Shown here piece after piece: positions 42,778 through 50,296 of a stretch of DNA of 64,000 nucleotides. Below the pieces are notes generated by a model, which saw only the letters and a program-made list of their open reading frames with translations, searched no databases and was not told the DNA's origin. The translations under genes were made by a program, and so were the position numbers. This DNA is from Mucilaginibacter limnophilus (GTDB lineage: Bacteria > Bacteroidota > Bacteroidia > Sphingobacteriales > Sphingobacteriaceae), in NCBI RefSeq assembly GCF_004005815.1, contig NZ_SACK01000004.1, positions 124,001-188,000 of the forward strand. The letters are read 5' to 3'. How positions within the stretch are numbered: position 1 is the stretch's first letter; every line of letters starts with the position of its first letter.

Positions 42778-43662
42778 ATGCTGCCTTTCAACCTCAAAAT
42801 GAGCCATACAAGCCAGTTGTTTCCCTGGCTCGACTACAAGAACGCACCATTTACAAAGCGGATTAAACGCCGGCATAAAACATTCTGGACCTCACCGGAT
42901 GCTGAAGAATTCAGGAACACCCCCTTACAAAAATTCGGATCGCTGGCTAATCTTAAACAACAACCAAACTGGCAACGCGTGCTTAGTAATAAAGCGAATG
43001 CCATGCACTTTGCAGCTATGCATGGCTGTAAAACGCCGCTTATATATTGGCGGGGCCGTAATGTTGAGAGCATAAATTTTAGTGCCCTGCCACCTCAATT
43101 TGTTATAAAGCCTACCATCGGCCACTCATGCAATAATGTTTTTTTGATGGACAATGGTTATAACCACATGGACAAAAAACGTTATACCTATTATGAACTG
43201 ACTGAAAACATGAAGCAGATAATGGAAAGTAATCCGTTGAATGAAATTTTGATACAGGAATTTCTTACATCTGAAAGCGGAGAGTACCGTATTCCAACTG
43301 ATTATAAGGTACATACTTTTAACGGTGAAATAGCACGTATAGAGGTAATTTACCGTACCGGACCCGGAAAAGGAACTGTAAATGTTTTCGATACCAATTG
43401 GGAACCCAAAGAAAATATTGGCAAAAAATATGTTAACGGAGATGATTTAGCTCCGCCGAAATGCCTTCCCCAAATAATAAATCAGGCCAAAACACTAAGC
43501 AAAGCTTACCAGATATATGTACGGATAGACTTCTATGCTACAGCCAAAGGTGCTGTATTCGGCGAGTTTACCCCTACGCCGGGTATTGGCATAGGCTTTA
43601 CCAATAAAGCCGACCGCCTGTTTACATTTTATTGGGATGAGTATTGCGAGGGTATGATATAA
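42778..43662 (+). CDS. ATP-grasp enzyme (TupA-like / polysaccharide-type)
   Basis: 294 residues from ATG 42778; ATG 42799 is nearly as likely. The middle has PPQFVIKPTIGHSCNNVFLM, the ATP-grasp lysine-containing strand and glycine loop, EILIQEFLTSESGEYRIPTD with the adenine-binding hinge, and YVRIDFYATAKGAVFGEFTPTPGIG with the Mg-binding acid residues. This matches TupA-like ATP-grasp proteins that modify cell-surface sugars or teichuronopeptides. The acceptor is not known. It is a lone gene followed by a very strong terminator. Confidence 0.78.
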   Translation: MLPFNLKMSHTSQLFPWLDYKNAPFTKRIKRRHKTFWTSPDAEEFRNTPLQKFGSLANLKQQPNWQRVLSNKANAMHFAAMHGCKTPLIYWRGRNVESINFSALPPQFVIKPTIGHSCNNVFLMDNGYNHMDKKRYTYYELTENMKQIMESNPLNEILIQEFLTSESGEYRIPTDYKVHTFNGEIARIEVIYRTGPGKGTVNVFDTNWEPKENIGKKYVNGDDLAPPKCLPQIINQAKTLSKAYQIYVRIDFYATAKGAVFGEFTPTPGIGIGFTNKADRLFTFYWDEYCEGMI

Positions 43663-43673
43663 GCTAAAATATT

Positions 43674-43717
43674 CACAAACAAAAACGCCCCGGTTAACCG
43701 GGGCGTTTTTGTTTGTG
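43674..43717. terminator. very strong bidirectional terminator
   Basis: A perfect 20-bp stem (43674-43693 with 43698-43717), GC-rich core CGCCCCGG/CCGGGGCG, loop TTAA, T run on the plus side and A run on the other side. It lies between two converging genes. Confidence 0.95.
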
Positions 43718-43729
43718 ATGTACCTGAAA

Positions 43730-44728
43730 TCAGGGTAAGGTAATTTTTCGGATAATATTGCGGGTATCGGTTACAAAAAGTGCCTTTTCGCTGTTTGATA
43801 AGGCCAGGTTGGCTGCCACAACGTCGGCATTTATACCCACGCCATCGCGGCCGTCGGCTGCGCCTAACGGGCCGGTAATGGTAGTTATGTTGTTTTGATA
43901 AATCTTTTTGATAGCATTACCATCGGCTATGTATAGTGTCGAGCCATCCTTGGTAACGGCAATCCCGCTGATGAATATAAAGCGATATGACGGGAATAAG
44001 CGTGTGATTTTGCCATCAGATGTTACCTTGAACAACTTTGACGCGGTACTAACATATTTAACACCCTTTGGTCCTACACCTATTCCACGCAGGGTTTCGT
44101 TAGGATCTAAGTAGTCTGAAAAATTAACAACATTCCTGAATATTTCTCTTTTAACAATTTTACACAGGCTGTTATCGTTTACAAACCACATCACACTGTG
44201 GCTGTCCTTTTCAATGTCGAGGTTTGAGTCGGCATTGCCTATCCTGCTTACAATATTTATACCGCGCGCTTTATTGTATATGCGCACACCATAACCTGTT
44301 GACACAATGTAGATAGTTCCACCCGGATCTTTAACAGCGGCTTCGGGCAGTAAACCGCCTTGATAATATTCAGGCGGCAACTCCACTGTACTCACTTTGT
44401 TGTAGATGCTGATCTTGCGGATAAGTCCGTTAAAAAAATCGGCAATGTAAAGGCTGCCGTCACCGTCAACAGATATACCGTGTGGTTTATAGAACTTAGC
44501 TTTCGGACCGGGGCCGTTCACTACGTGGGGCTCTGAACTTGTTTTTTCAAAAATTCCTGCGATGGTTCGCACTGTATAAGGCGCTGCGGGTACATCAGCA
44601 GTGAGCAGTTCGGTTTCTTCTGTTTCCTTTTCAGCAGAAATTGGCTGCTTTGATAGCTCCTTTTTACACGCCGACAGAGTGAAAATGATGATGATTGTCA
44701 GATAAAATTGTGTTCTCATAGGTTTCAT
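43730..44728 (-). CDS. NHL-repeat lipoprotein
   Basis: 332 residues. Lipoprotein signal with lipobox LSAC (Cys about residue 21); starts at 44728 or three codons later. After an acidic linker the body is a beta-propeller with NHL-type repeats: FYKPHGISVDGDGSLYIADFF is the best, and ISGIAVTKDGSTLYIADGN and LALSNSEKALFVTDT are later ones. Such proteins sit outside the cytoplasm and bind proteins or sugars. No enzyme motif. Upstream space of about 126 bp to the sigma-54 regulator. Confidence 0.82.
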   Translation of the reverse strand: MKPMRTQFYLTIIIIFTLSACKKELSKQPISAEKETEETELLTADVPAAPYTVRTIAGIFEKTSSEPHVVNGPGPKAKFYKPHGISVDGDGSLYIADFFNGLIRKISIYNKVSTVELPPEYYQGGLLPEAAVKDPGGTIYIVSTGYGVRIYNKARGINIVSRIGNADSNLDIEKDSHSVMWFVNDNSLCKIVKREIFRNVVNFSDYLDPNETLRGIGVGPKGVKYVSTASKLFKVTSDGKITRLFPSYRFIFISGIAVTKDGSTLYIADGNAIKKIYQNNITTITGPLGAADGRDGVGINADVVAANLALSNSEKALFVTDTRNIIRKITLP

Positions 44729-44867
44729 AATTACTATCTAAATAACTTATTATTAAACAATTTAATATTGCCGGTGAACTGTATGTATAACAATATGTAT
44801 AACGATAACTAAAGGTTATTGAGAGCTTCACATTCACGCTGATGTTTCTGTGCTTTGATAATTAATT

Positions 44868-44875
44868 TATCTTTG
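44868..44875 (+). promoter_or_regulatory. candidate -7 element for the sigma-54 response regulator
   Basis: TATCTTTG fits TAnnTTTG, 21 bp before the GTG start at 44897. Because it lies downstream of the earliest in-frame TTG (44855), it supports the shorter protein. Confidence 0.45.
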
Positions 44876-44896
44876 ACCCAAATCCTTTTTCAAACA

Positions 44897-46231
44897 GTGG
44901 CCAATCAAACGGTATTGATTATTGATGACGAAAAGCAGCTTAACGGTTTGCTGTCCCGTATAATTGGTTTGGAAGGTTATACTGTTTTACAGGCCTATAC
45001 AGGCAAAGAAGCGTTGAAACTACTATTAAACGAAGATATTGAAGTTGTTATCAGCGATGTTAAACTACCTGATGTAAATGGCATTGAGCTGGTAAAAAAG
45101 GTAAAAGAAGTAAGACCATATGCTGAGGTTATAAATCTTACAGCATTTGGCAATATTGCCGATGGCGTAACAGCTATTAAGAACGGCGCCTTTGATTATC
45201 TGGTGAAAGGCGACGATAATGATAAAATAATCCCCTTGCTTAGCAAAGCTGCCGACAAAGCAAAACTACAACGCCGCGTTTACGAGTTAGAGAAAAAGAT
45301 CTCAGGTCAGTATAGTTTTGATTCGATACTTGGTATATCAAAAGCCATAAAAGACACCATTGCCCTTGCCCGCCGCGTTGCAGTTACTGATACCACTGTG
45401 TTGCTGTTGGGAGAAACCGGTACAGGTAAGGAAGTGTTCGCACAAGCCATTCACTACGAAAGTCCGCGAAAGGCTAACCCTTTTGTAGCGCTTAATTGCA
45501 GCGGCTTTACCGCCGAGTTACTTGAAAGTGAATTGTTCGGTTATCGTGCGGGCGCTTTTACAGGTGCAAATAAAGATAAAAAGGGGTTACTGGAGGAAGC
45601 CAGTGGTGGTACCTTATTCCTGGATGAGATAGGTGAAATGAACCTCGACCTTCAAGCCAAGCTGCTCCGTGTACTCGAAAATCAGACATTTATAAAAGTG
45701 GGCGACACCAGCACCAGCAAAGTAAACGTACGCATTATTGCCGCCACCAACCGCGACTTGCAAAAGCAGGCCGATGAAGGTAAGTTCCGGCTTGATCTGT
45801 ATTACCGCCTGTCAGTATTTTCAATTACCCTGCCGTCACTCGCTGAACGAAAAGAGGATATACCGCTACTGGCAGAATATTATCTTGATCAGTTTGCGAA
45901 GAAGGTAAACAAGCAGTCTTTTAAAATAGATAATCAATTCTTAGATCTGCTTAAAAAGCATCGCTGGAAAGGCAATATCCGTGAGCTAAAAAATATTATG
46001 GAACGCGTTGCCATACTTGCCGACAGCGAAATAATCACTTCGTCACTTCTGCCCTTTGAGTTCCATACCCAAACTGACAATAATAGTTTTAGCCTGGAAG
46101 CCGTTGAAAAACACCATATACAAAAAGTGTTACACCACACCAGCGGCAACAAAACTGAAACAGCCCGCTTGCTGGGAATTGGCCTTACCACGCTTTACAG
46201 GAAGTTGGAAGAGTACGGTTTAAACACTTAA
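44897..46231 (+). CDS. sigma-54-dependent response regulator (NtrC type)
   Basis: 444 residues from GTG 44897. Receiver domain 1-120: phosphoacceptor Asp54 in VVISDVKLPD, acidic pair Asp10-Asp11, and lysine in LVKGDD. AAA+ domain about 145-380: Walker A GETGTGKE (172-179), GAFTGA loop for sigma-54 contact, Walker B GGTLFLDEIGE, and arginine finger region RLDLYYRLSVF. C-terminal Fis helix-turn-helix ends NKTETARLLGIGLTTLYRKL. It activates sigma-54 promoters once phosphorylated. No kinase is beside it; the likely partner is the histidine kinase at 55191, on the far side of the kdp genes. Confidence 0.93.
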   Translation: MANQTVLIIDDEKQLNGLLSRIIGLEGYTVLQAYTGKEALKLLLNEDIEVVISDVKLPDVNGIELVKKVKEVRPYAEVINLTAFGNIADGVTAIKNGAFDYLVKGDDNDKIIPLLSKAADKAKLQRRVYELEKKISGQYSFDSILGISKAIKDTIALARRVAVTDTTVLLLGETGTGKEVFAQAIHYESPRKANPFVALNCSGFTAELLESELFGYRAGAFTGANKDKKGLLEEASGGTLFLDEIGEMNLDLQAKLLRVLENQTFIKVGDTSTSKVNVRIIAATNRDLQKQADEGKFRLDLYYRLSVFSITLPSLAERKEDIPLLAEYYLDQFAKKVNKQSFKIDNQFLDLLKKHRWKGNIRELKNIMERVAILADSEIITSSLLPFEFHTQTDNNSFSLEAVEKHHIQKVLHHTSGNKTETARLLGIGLTTLYRKLEEYGLNT

Positions 46232-46243
46232 TCTATCCATCAT

Positions 46244-46337
46244 GTCATTTCGACCGAAAGGGAGAAAGCTTCTTAAAGCAGTTGACGCCACGTATCTCTT
46301 AGAGAAGATTTCTCTCTCGTACTTCGTTCGAAATGAC
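46244..46337. repeat. 94-bp palindromic REP/MITE-like element
   Basis: GTCATTTCGA at 46244-46253 and TCGAAATGAC at 46328-46337 are perfect reverse complements at the ends; inner words GGGAGAAAGCTTCT and AGAAGATTTCTC also pair. Elements with the same ends are common in Bacteroidota genomes (from memory). Confidence 0.85.
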
Positions 46338-46376
46338 AGTAAATGCAGACAGACATTCTGCAATTCCGAAATTCTC

Positions 46377-46503
46377 AAAAATTCCAGTTCAGACAACCAC
46401 CCACCTAAACCCGGTTGCAGCGGGTACTGGCCCTGTGCCTAATGCCTGCGGGCGTATGAGTGAAAAACGGGACTATCATTACCTATAAGCACTGCAACTG
46501 CTT
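46377..46503 (+). repeat. 127-bp intergenic repeat, copy A
   Basis: Imperfect direct repeat of 48098-48222. Shared blocks in order: AAAAATTCCAGTTCAGACA, CCCACCTAAACCCGG, TGCAGCGG, TAATGCCT, GGCGTATGAG, AAAACGGGA, TAAGCACTGCAA, TGCTT. Internal hairpins: ACCCG/CGGGT around GTTGCAG, and AAGCA/TGCTT at the end. With the REP element before it, it fills most of the 420-bp gene-free space 46232-46651. Confidence 0.85.
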
Positions 46504-46604
46504 CTTAACTGACATACTACATGCCCCGGCTGATGGCACTTCAATGTAGTATTAACTTGCAGGTCGCAGCAAGCGTTTAATAATAAATTATATTTTCAAT
46601 AATT

Positions 46605-46634
46605 TTTGAAAATTCAAATAATATATTACATTTG
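46605..46634 (+). promoter_or_regulatory. Bacteroidota promoter for the wax-synthase module
   Basis: TTTG (46605-46608), 18 bp, then TACATTTG (46627-46634), 17 bp before the ATG at 46652. The -33 box lies in a palindrome TTTGAA-AA-TTCAAA (46605-46618), a possible operator. Confidence 0.6.
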
Positions 46635-46651
46635 TTTATTGGATTGTTGTT

Positions 46652-47086
46652 ATGTATTATTTAGATATTCAATTTTGGATATGGATGGCTGGCCTGGCAC
46701 AGCTGGCCCTGGTTTTGGGTAGCCTGGCAATTCCAAAAATCCTGAAGTGGCATTTGGAACTTATAAAAGTGCAGCCGTTAATAAAACAAATGTTTTGGAC
46801 CTATGCGGCATACATATTGGTTATAAACTTGTGTTTCGCGCTGCTATCAATTTTTGCTTTTGCTGATATGCTTGATGGTTCGCGACTGGCAACAATGGTT
46901 TGCGGTTTTATTGCTGTTTACTGGATATCAAGGGTAGGCATACAGTTTTTTTATTTTAACAGGTTACACTTCCCTACCGGGAAATGGCATAAACTGGGCG
47001 AGGCTGTGCTGGTTACCCTGTTTGTATTTTTGAGTATTGTATATGCCAGGGCTTTTTACTTCAACTATCAACTTTTGCAATTATGA
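46652..47086 (+). CDS. small four-helix membrane protein, partner of the wax-synthase-like gene
   Basis: 144 residues with four predicted transmembrane segments (about 8-30, 46-72, 80-104, 118-140) and a cytoplasmic or periplasmic loop RLHFPTGKWHKLGE. No family recognised with certainty. It overlaps the next gene in an ATGA (stop TGA inside the next ATG), so translation is coupled and the products probably work together. It has its own good promoter. Base composition looks like its neighbours. Function unknown; it could be a chaperone or substrate-binding subunit of the acyltransferase. Confidence 0.72.
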   Translation: MYYLDIQFWIWMAGLAQLALVLGSLAIPKILKWHLELIKVQPLIKQMFWTYAAYILVINLCFALLSIFAFADMLDGSRLATMVCGFIAVYWISRVGIQFFYFNRLHFPTGKWHKLGEAVLVTLFVFLSIVYARAFYFNYQLLQL

Positions 47087-48036
47087 CAGCAGTACAATTT
47101 ATCAGCTTTTCATTAATCAACCTGGTTGTACTTGCTTCAGGATATATTATACTTAAAAAGCAATTATTCAGGTTAAGCTGGGTGATGCTGATAGTAAGCA
47201 TTGCCACTGTAAGTTTTTTGTGTACAGATAGCTATCCCGTAATGCGCATGCTGGCCATTATTGCTACCACCTTTACGGCCATGAAAGTTATTGCTGCAAC
47301 AGCCGAATACAAAAATAAGCCGGTTGCACTTACATTTAAACAATGGTTTGTTTTTGCTACCGGTTGGCCTGGCATGCGTGCGCAACCTTTTGAAAAACTT
47401 GGTTCAGCACCTTTAACGGATGCCTGGCACCTGATACGTTTTGGGCTAAGCAGAATTGCAGCAGGCGGAATTCTTTTAGCATTCGCACATTTTGTGGTTA
47501 AAAATTATCCGCTCACACAACTAACCTATTGGTTTATAAGCATTATATTATTGATTGCGCTAAGCCTGATATTACACTTTGGCGTTTTGAGTATAAGCGC
47601 CGGGGTTTGGCGGCTCCAGGGTGTAAATGTGCACATGTTATTCAGGCAACCTGCCAAAGCAATGAGCCTTACCGAATTTTGGGGCAAGCGATGGAACCTG
47701 GCCTTTAGCGAAATGACATCTATTGCCATTTTCAGGCCGTTAAAAAAGATCACAGGCAATGCGGCAGCTTTGTTAGCAGCCTTTGTATTTTCCGGCTTGC
47801 TGCATGAACTGGCGCTTAGTTTACCGGTTAATTATGGCTTTGGTTTACCTTTGTTGTATTTTGTTTTACAAGGTATAGCAGTGTTAATAGAGAAGGCTAT
47901 TTATCCGGCATCAGCATTGCTCCAAAATAAAGTTACAGCCAGGTTATGGACATTTATTTGGGTGGTGGTGCCCATGCCTTTGCTGTTTCACACCCAATTT
48001 GTTAAACAAGTGGTGTGGCCATTGGCAGGTTTGTAG
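47083..48036 (+). CDS. wax-synthase-like MBOAT membrane acyltransferase
   Basis: 317 residues with about eight transmembrane segments. MSLTEFWGKRWNLAFSEM (about residues 197-214) is the signature loop of the plant (jojoba-type) wax synthase branch of the MBOAT superfamily, where FWxRRWN-type sequence is conserved; AFVFSGLLHELALSLP near residue 235 holds the catalytic histidine. These enzymes join fatty acyl-CoA and fatty alcohols, or acylate sterols or polyols. Substrate here is unknown; no fatty-acyl reductase is nearby. The pair lies between two copies of a 125-bp repeat, inside what is otherwise a potassium-uptake locus. Confidence 0.8.
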   Translation: MTAVQFISFSLINLVVLASGYIILKKQLFRLSWVMLIVSIATVSFLCTDSYPVMRMLAIIATTFTAMKVIAATAEYKNKPVALTFKQWFVFATGWPGMRAQPFEKLGSAPLTDAWHLIRFGLSRIAAGGILLAFAHFVVKNYPLTQLTYWFISIILLIALSLILHFGVLSISAGVWRLQGVNVHMLFRQPAKAMSLTEFWGKRWNLAFSEMTSIAIFRPLKKITGNAAALLAAFVFSGLLHELALSLPVNYGFGLPLLYFVLQGIAVLIEKAIYPASALLQNKVTARLWTFIWVVVPMPLLFHTQFVKQVVWPLAGL

Positions 48037-48097
48037 GCTCCTTTGCAGGGAATAGTTTCGAAGGCGATTTTGTCATTTTGTTAAATTCTTAAATCCT

Positions 48098-48222
48098 AAA
48101 AATTCCAGTTCAGACACCCACCTAAACCCGGCTGCAGCGGATACAAGCCTTGGCTGTAATGCCTACAGGCGTATGAGCAGAAAACGGGATACTATAACCG
48201 GTAAGCACTGCAAGTGCTTATC
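48098..48222 (+). repeat. 125-bp intergenic repeat, copy B
   Basis: Partner of 46377-46503. Its 3' end holds a perfect hairpin TAAGCACT-GCA-AGTGCTTA; GCCT-AC-AGGC lies in the middle. It occupies the first half of the 352-bp gene-free region 48037-48388 upstream of the kdp genes. Downstream of it there is a further hairpin, ACCCTT (48248-48253) with AAGGGT (48263-48268). Confidence 0.85.
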
Positions 48223-48342
48223 AAAAATCTTCCCATTCTGAAAAATAACCCTTCCATTTTGAAAGGGTACCATTACTGTTCAACTTTTCAATTTAATCAC
48301 AAAGAATTGATAACCAAATAAATATACAGACACTTCAACTAT

Positions 48343-48386
48343 CGGCATACCTATTGGCATTAGCCTTTCAAAATAAAATTTGAAAG
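48343..48386 (+). promoter_or_regulatory. candidate sigma-54 promoter and palindrome before the kdp genes
   Basis: Two overlapping imperfect -24/-12 matches: CGGCATACCTATTGGCA (from 48343) and TTGGCATTAGCCTTTCA (48354-48370), each losing one base of the -12 GC. No TAnnTTTG box is seen here. Next follows a palindrome CTTTCAAA (48365-48372) with TTTGAAAG (48379-48386), ending at the first start codon. A sigma-54 promoter would fit the NtrC-type regulator upstream. Confidence 0.35.
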
Positions 48387-48388
48387 CT

Positions 48389-48472
48389 ATGTTAACCGCA
48401 CTCCTCTTCCTCGCCATGCTGCTCTGCATGTGGCTGTTTTACAAATCCATTAACTGGTTCGAAAAAATCTGA
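48389..48472 (+). CDS. 27-residue membrane peptide ahead of kdpF
   Basis: A short frame of ATG plus 26 codons: MLTALLFLAMLLCMWLFYKS followed by INWFEKI. It is one transmembrane helix with an aromatic/charged tail, close in size to KdpF but without its PEKF end. Its stop is 5 bp before the kdpF ATG and it lies just after the candidate promoter, so it would be the first gene of the operon. It may be a second KdpF-like stabilising subunit, or a leader peptide. Without comparison to other genomes its reality is likely but not sure. Confidence 0.55.
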   Translation: MLTALLFLAMLLCMWLFYKSINWFEKI

Positions 48473-48477
48473 TTGCC

Positions 48478-48555
48478 ATGATTGCGCTATTTATCATTTC
48501 CATAGCAGCTTTTATATACATGGTATATGTGCTGCTGAAACCCGAAAAATTTTAA
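48478..48555 (+). CDS. kdpF: K(+)-transporting ATPase subunit KdpF
   Basis: 25 residues: one transmembrane helix ending YVLLKPEKF, the C-terminal pattern typical of KdpF (..LLrPEkF). KdpF stabilises the KdpFABC complex in the inner membrane. It is 9 bp ahead of kdpA. Confidence 0.88.
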   Translation: MIALFIISIAAFIYMVYVLLKPEKF

Positions 48556-48564
48556 CCCATTACA

Positions 48565-50283
48565 ATGAACTCAGAAATACTTGGCGTAATAGCCACCTAC
48601 GTGCTCACGCTTGTTATAGCGATACCACTGGGCAGGTACCTGGCAAAGGTTTTTGCCGGCGAAAAAACGTGGACCGATTTTTTAAAACCTATCGAAAACG
48701 GTATTTATAAACTTTCAGGCATAAACCCCAACCAGCAAATGAACTGGAAGCAGCACATGGTGGCGCTGCTTACCATTAACTCAGTTTGGCTGGTGTACGG
48801 TTTTTTTGTGTTGTTATACCAGGATAAACTCCCGCTTAATCCCGACGGTAACCCGGGTATGACACCCGACTTGTCGTTCAACACCATTATCAGCTTTGTG
48901 GTGAACTGTAACCTGCAGCACTATTCGGGCGAAACAGGCGTGAGCTATTTTACCCAACATTTTGTGCTGATGTTTCTGCACTTCACCAGCGCGGCTACAG
49001 GTATTGCGGCAGCTGTGGTTTTCTTTAAGGCTTTCCGCGATAAAACAACTACACAACTGGGTAACTACTGGGAGTTCTTCGTTAAATCAATAACCCGTTT
49101 GCTGTTGCCACTGACCGTTGTGGTTGCTTTGATATTAACCTTTAACGGTACACCGGCAAGTTATGCAGGTAAAGACCAGTTCATCTCGTTACAAGGTGAT
49201 ACAGTTAACGTATCGCGCGGACCGGCGGCGCAAATGATTGCTATAAAACATTTGGGTACAAATGGTGGCGGCTGGTTCGGCGCTAACTCGGCACATCCGT
49301 TGGAGAACCCGAACTATATCACCAATATGACGGAAGCCATATCGCAAATGATTATCCCGATCGCGATGATCATCGCCTTTGGTTATTTCATCCGCCGTAA
49401 AAAATTGGCTTGGACAATCTTTGGAGTGATGACCATCGGTATGTTTATGCTGTTGATACCCACCATAAGCAGCGAACTGGGCGGCAACCCGGCCATTGCC
49501 AAAATGGGCATTACGCAAACCACCGGCGCAATGGAAGGTAAGGAAGTGCGGATTGGTGCGCTGGCTACATCTTATTGGAGCACCATTACCACCATTGTTT
49601 CAACCGGGTCGGTAAATGGTATGCACGATAGTACTATGCCGCTTACCGGTGCCTGGCAAATGCTGGGTATGATGATAAACTCTTTCTTCGGTGGATGCGG
49701 CGTAGGTTTGCTCAACTATTTTGTATACCTCATTGTAGCAGTGTTTATCTCGGGGTTGATGGTTGGCCGTACACCTGAGTTTTTAGGTCACAAGGTTGAA
49801 GCGCGCGAGGTAAAGATTGCTGCCATCATTACGCTGCTTAGTCCGCTGTTGATTATGGCTGGCAGTGCGTTGGCAAGCTATGTATTTACCAATTATGGTG
49901 ATGCCAACTGGGCGGTGAAGCCCGGCAACTGGCTTAACAATCCCGGCTTCCACGGCTTTTCAGAAATGCTTTATGAAATGACATCATCAAACGCCAACAA
50001 TGGTTCGGGCTTTGAGGGCTTGGGCGATAATAATATCTTTTGGAACGTAGCTACAGGCTTTGTGCTGATACTGGGAAGGTTTCTGCCAATAATTGGCCCC
50101 ATAGCAATTGCCGGTTTGCTTGCGCAAAAGAAATACATACCCGAAAGCGCCGGTACATTAAAAACCGATACCAAAACCTTCGCGCTGATGACCTTCGCGG
50201 TGATAATTGTGCTCAACGCGCTGTCGTATTTCCCGGCACTTGCCCTTGGTCCTATTGCCGAATACTTTACCATGCTTAAGTAA
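48565..50283 (+). CDS. kdpA: K(+)-transporting ATPase subunit KdpA
   Basis: 572 residues, about ten transmembrane segments. KdpA is the potassium-channel-like subunit of the high-affinity Kdp pump. Its four pore loops are recognisable by [10 protein letters not shown] near residue 112, [19 protein letters not shown] near residue 232, [20 protein letters not shown] near 345 and [14 protein letters not shown] near 472. [17 protein letters not shown] ends the protein, as usual. KdpB's start is 13 bp after the stop. Confidence 0.97.
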   Translation: MNSEILGVIATYVLTLVIAIPLGRYLAKVFAGEKTWTDFLKPIENGIYKLSGINPNQQMNWKQHMVALLTINSVWLVYGFFVLLYQDKLPLNPDGNPGMTPDLSFNTIISFVVNCNLQHYSGETGVSYFTQHFVLMFLHFTSAATGIAAAVVFFKAFRDKTTTQLGNYWEFFVKSITRLLLPLTVVVALILTFNGTPASYAGKDQFISLQGDTVNVSRGPAAQMIAIKHLGTNGGGWFGANSAHPLENPNYITNMTEAISQMIIPIAMIIAFGYFIRRKKLAWTIFGVMTIGMFMLLIPTISSELGGNPAIAKMGITQTTGAMEGKEVRIGALATSYWSTITTIVSTGSVNGMHDSTMPLTGAWQMLGMMINSFFGGCGVGLLNYFVYLIVAVFISGLMVGRTPEFLGHKVEAREVKIAAIITLLSPLLIMAGSALASYVFTNYGDANWAVKPGNWLNNPGFHGFSEMLYEMTSSNANNGSGFEGLGDNNIFWNVATGFVLILGRFLPIIGPIAIAGLLAQKKYIPESAGTLKTDTKTFALMTFAVIIVLNALSYFPALALGPIAEYFTMLK

Positions 50284-50296
50284 TAACACAGTGAAA

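Noticed and set aside
44855..44896. TTG start for the sigma-54 regulator
   Set aside because: A matching -7 box lies downstream of it and the receiver domain begins directly after GTG 44897.
46242..46442. 66-codon open frame after the sigma-54 regulator
   Set aside because: It consists of the REP-like palindrome and repeat copy A; no protein-like sequence.
48098..48388. Known riboswitch (for example the c-di-AMP ydaO class) before the kdp genes
   Set aside because: Potassium genes are frequent targets of that class, but its conserved core could not be found; the structure here is the repeated element also present at 46377, which is not upstream of a potassium gene.
50207..50296. Longer kdpB start inside kdpA
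   Set aside because: The added 30 residues are a shadow of the kdpA 3' end; KdpB homology begins at the ATG at 50297.
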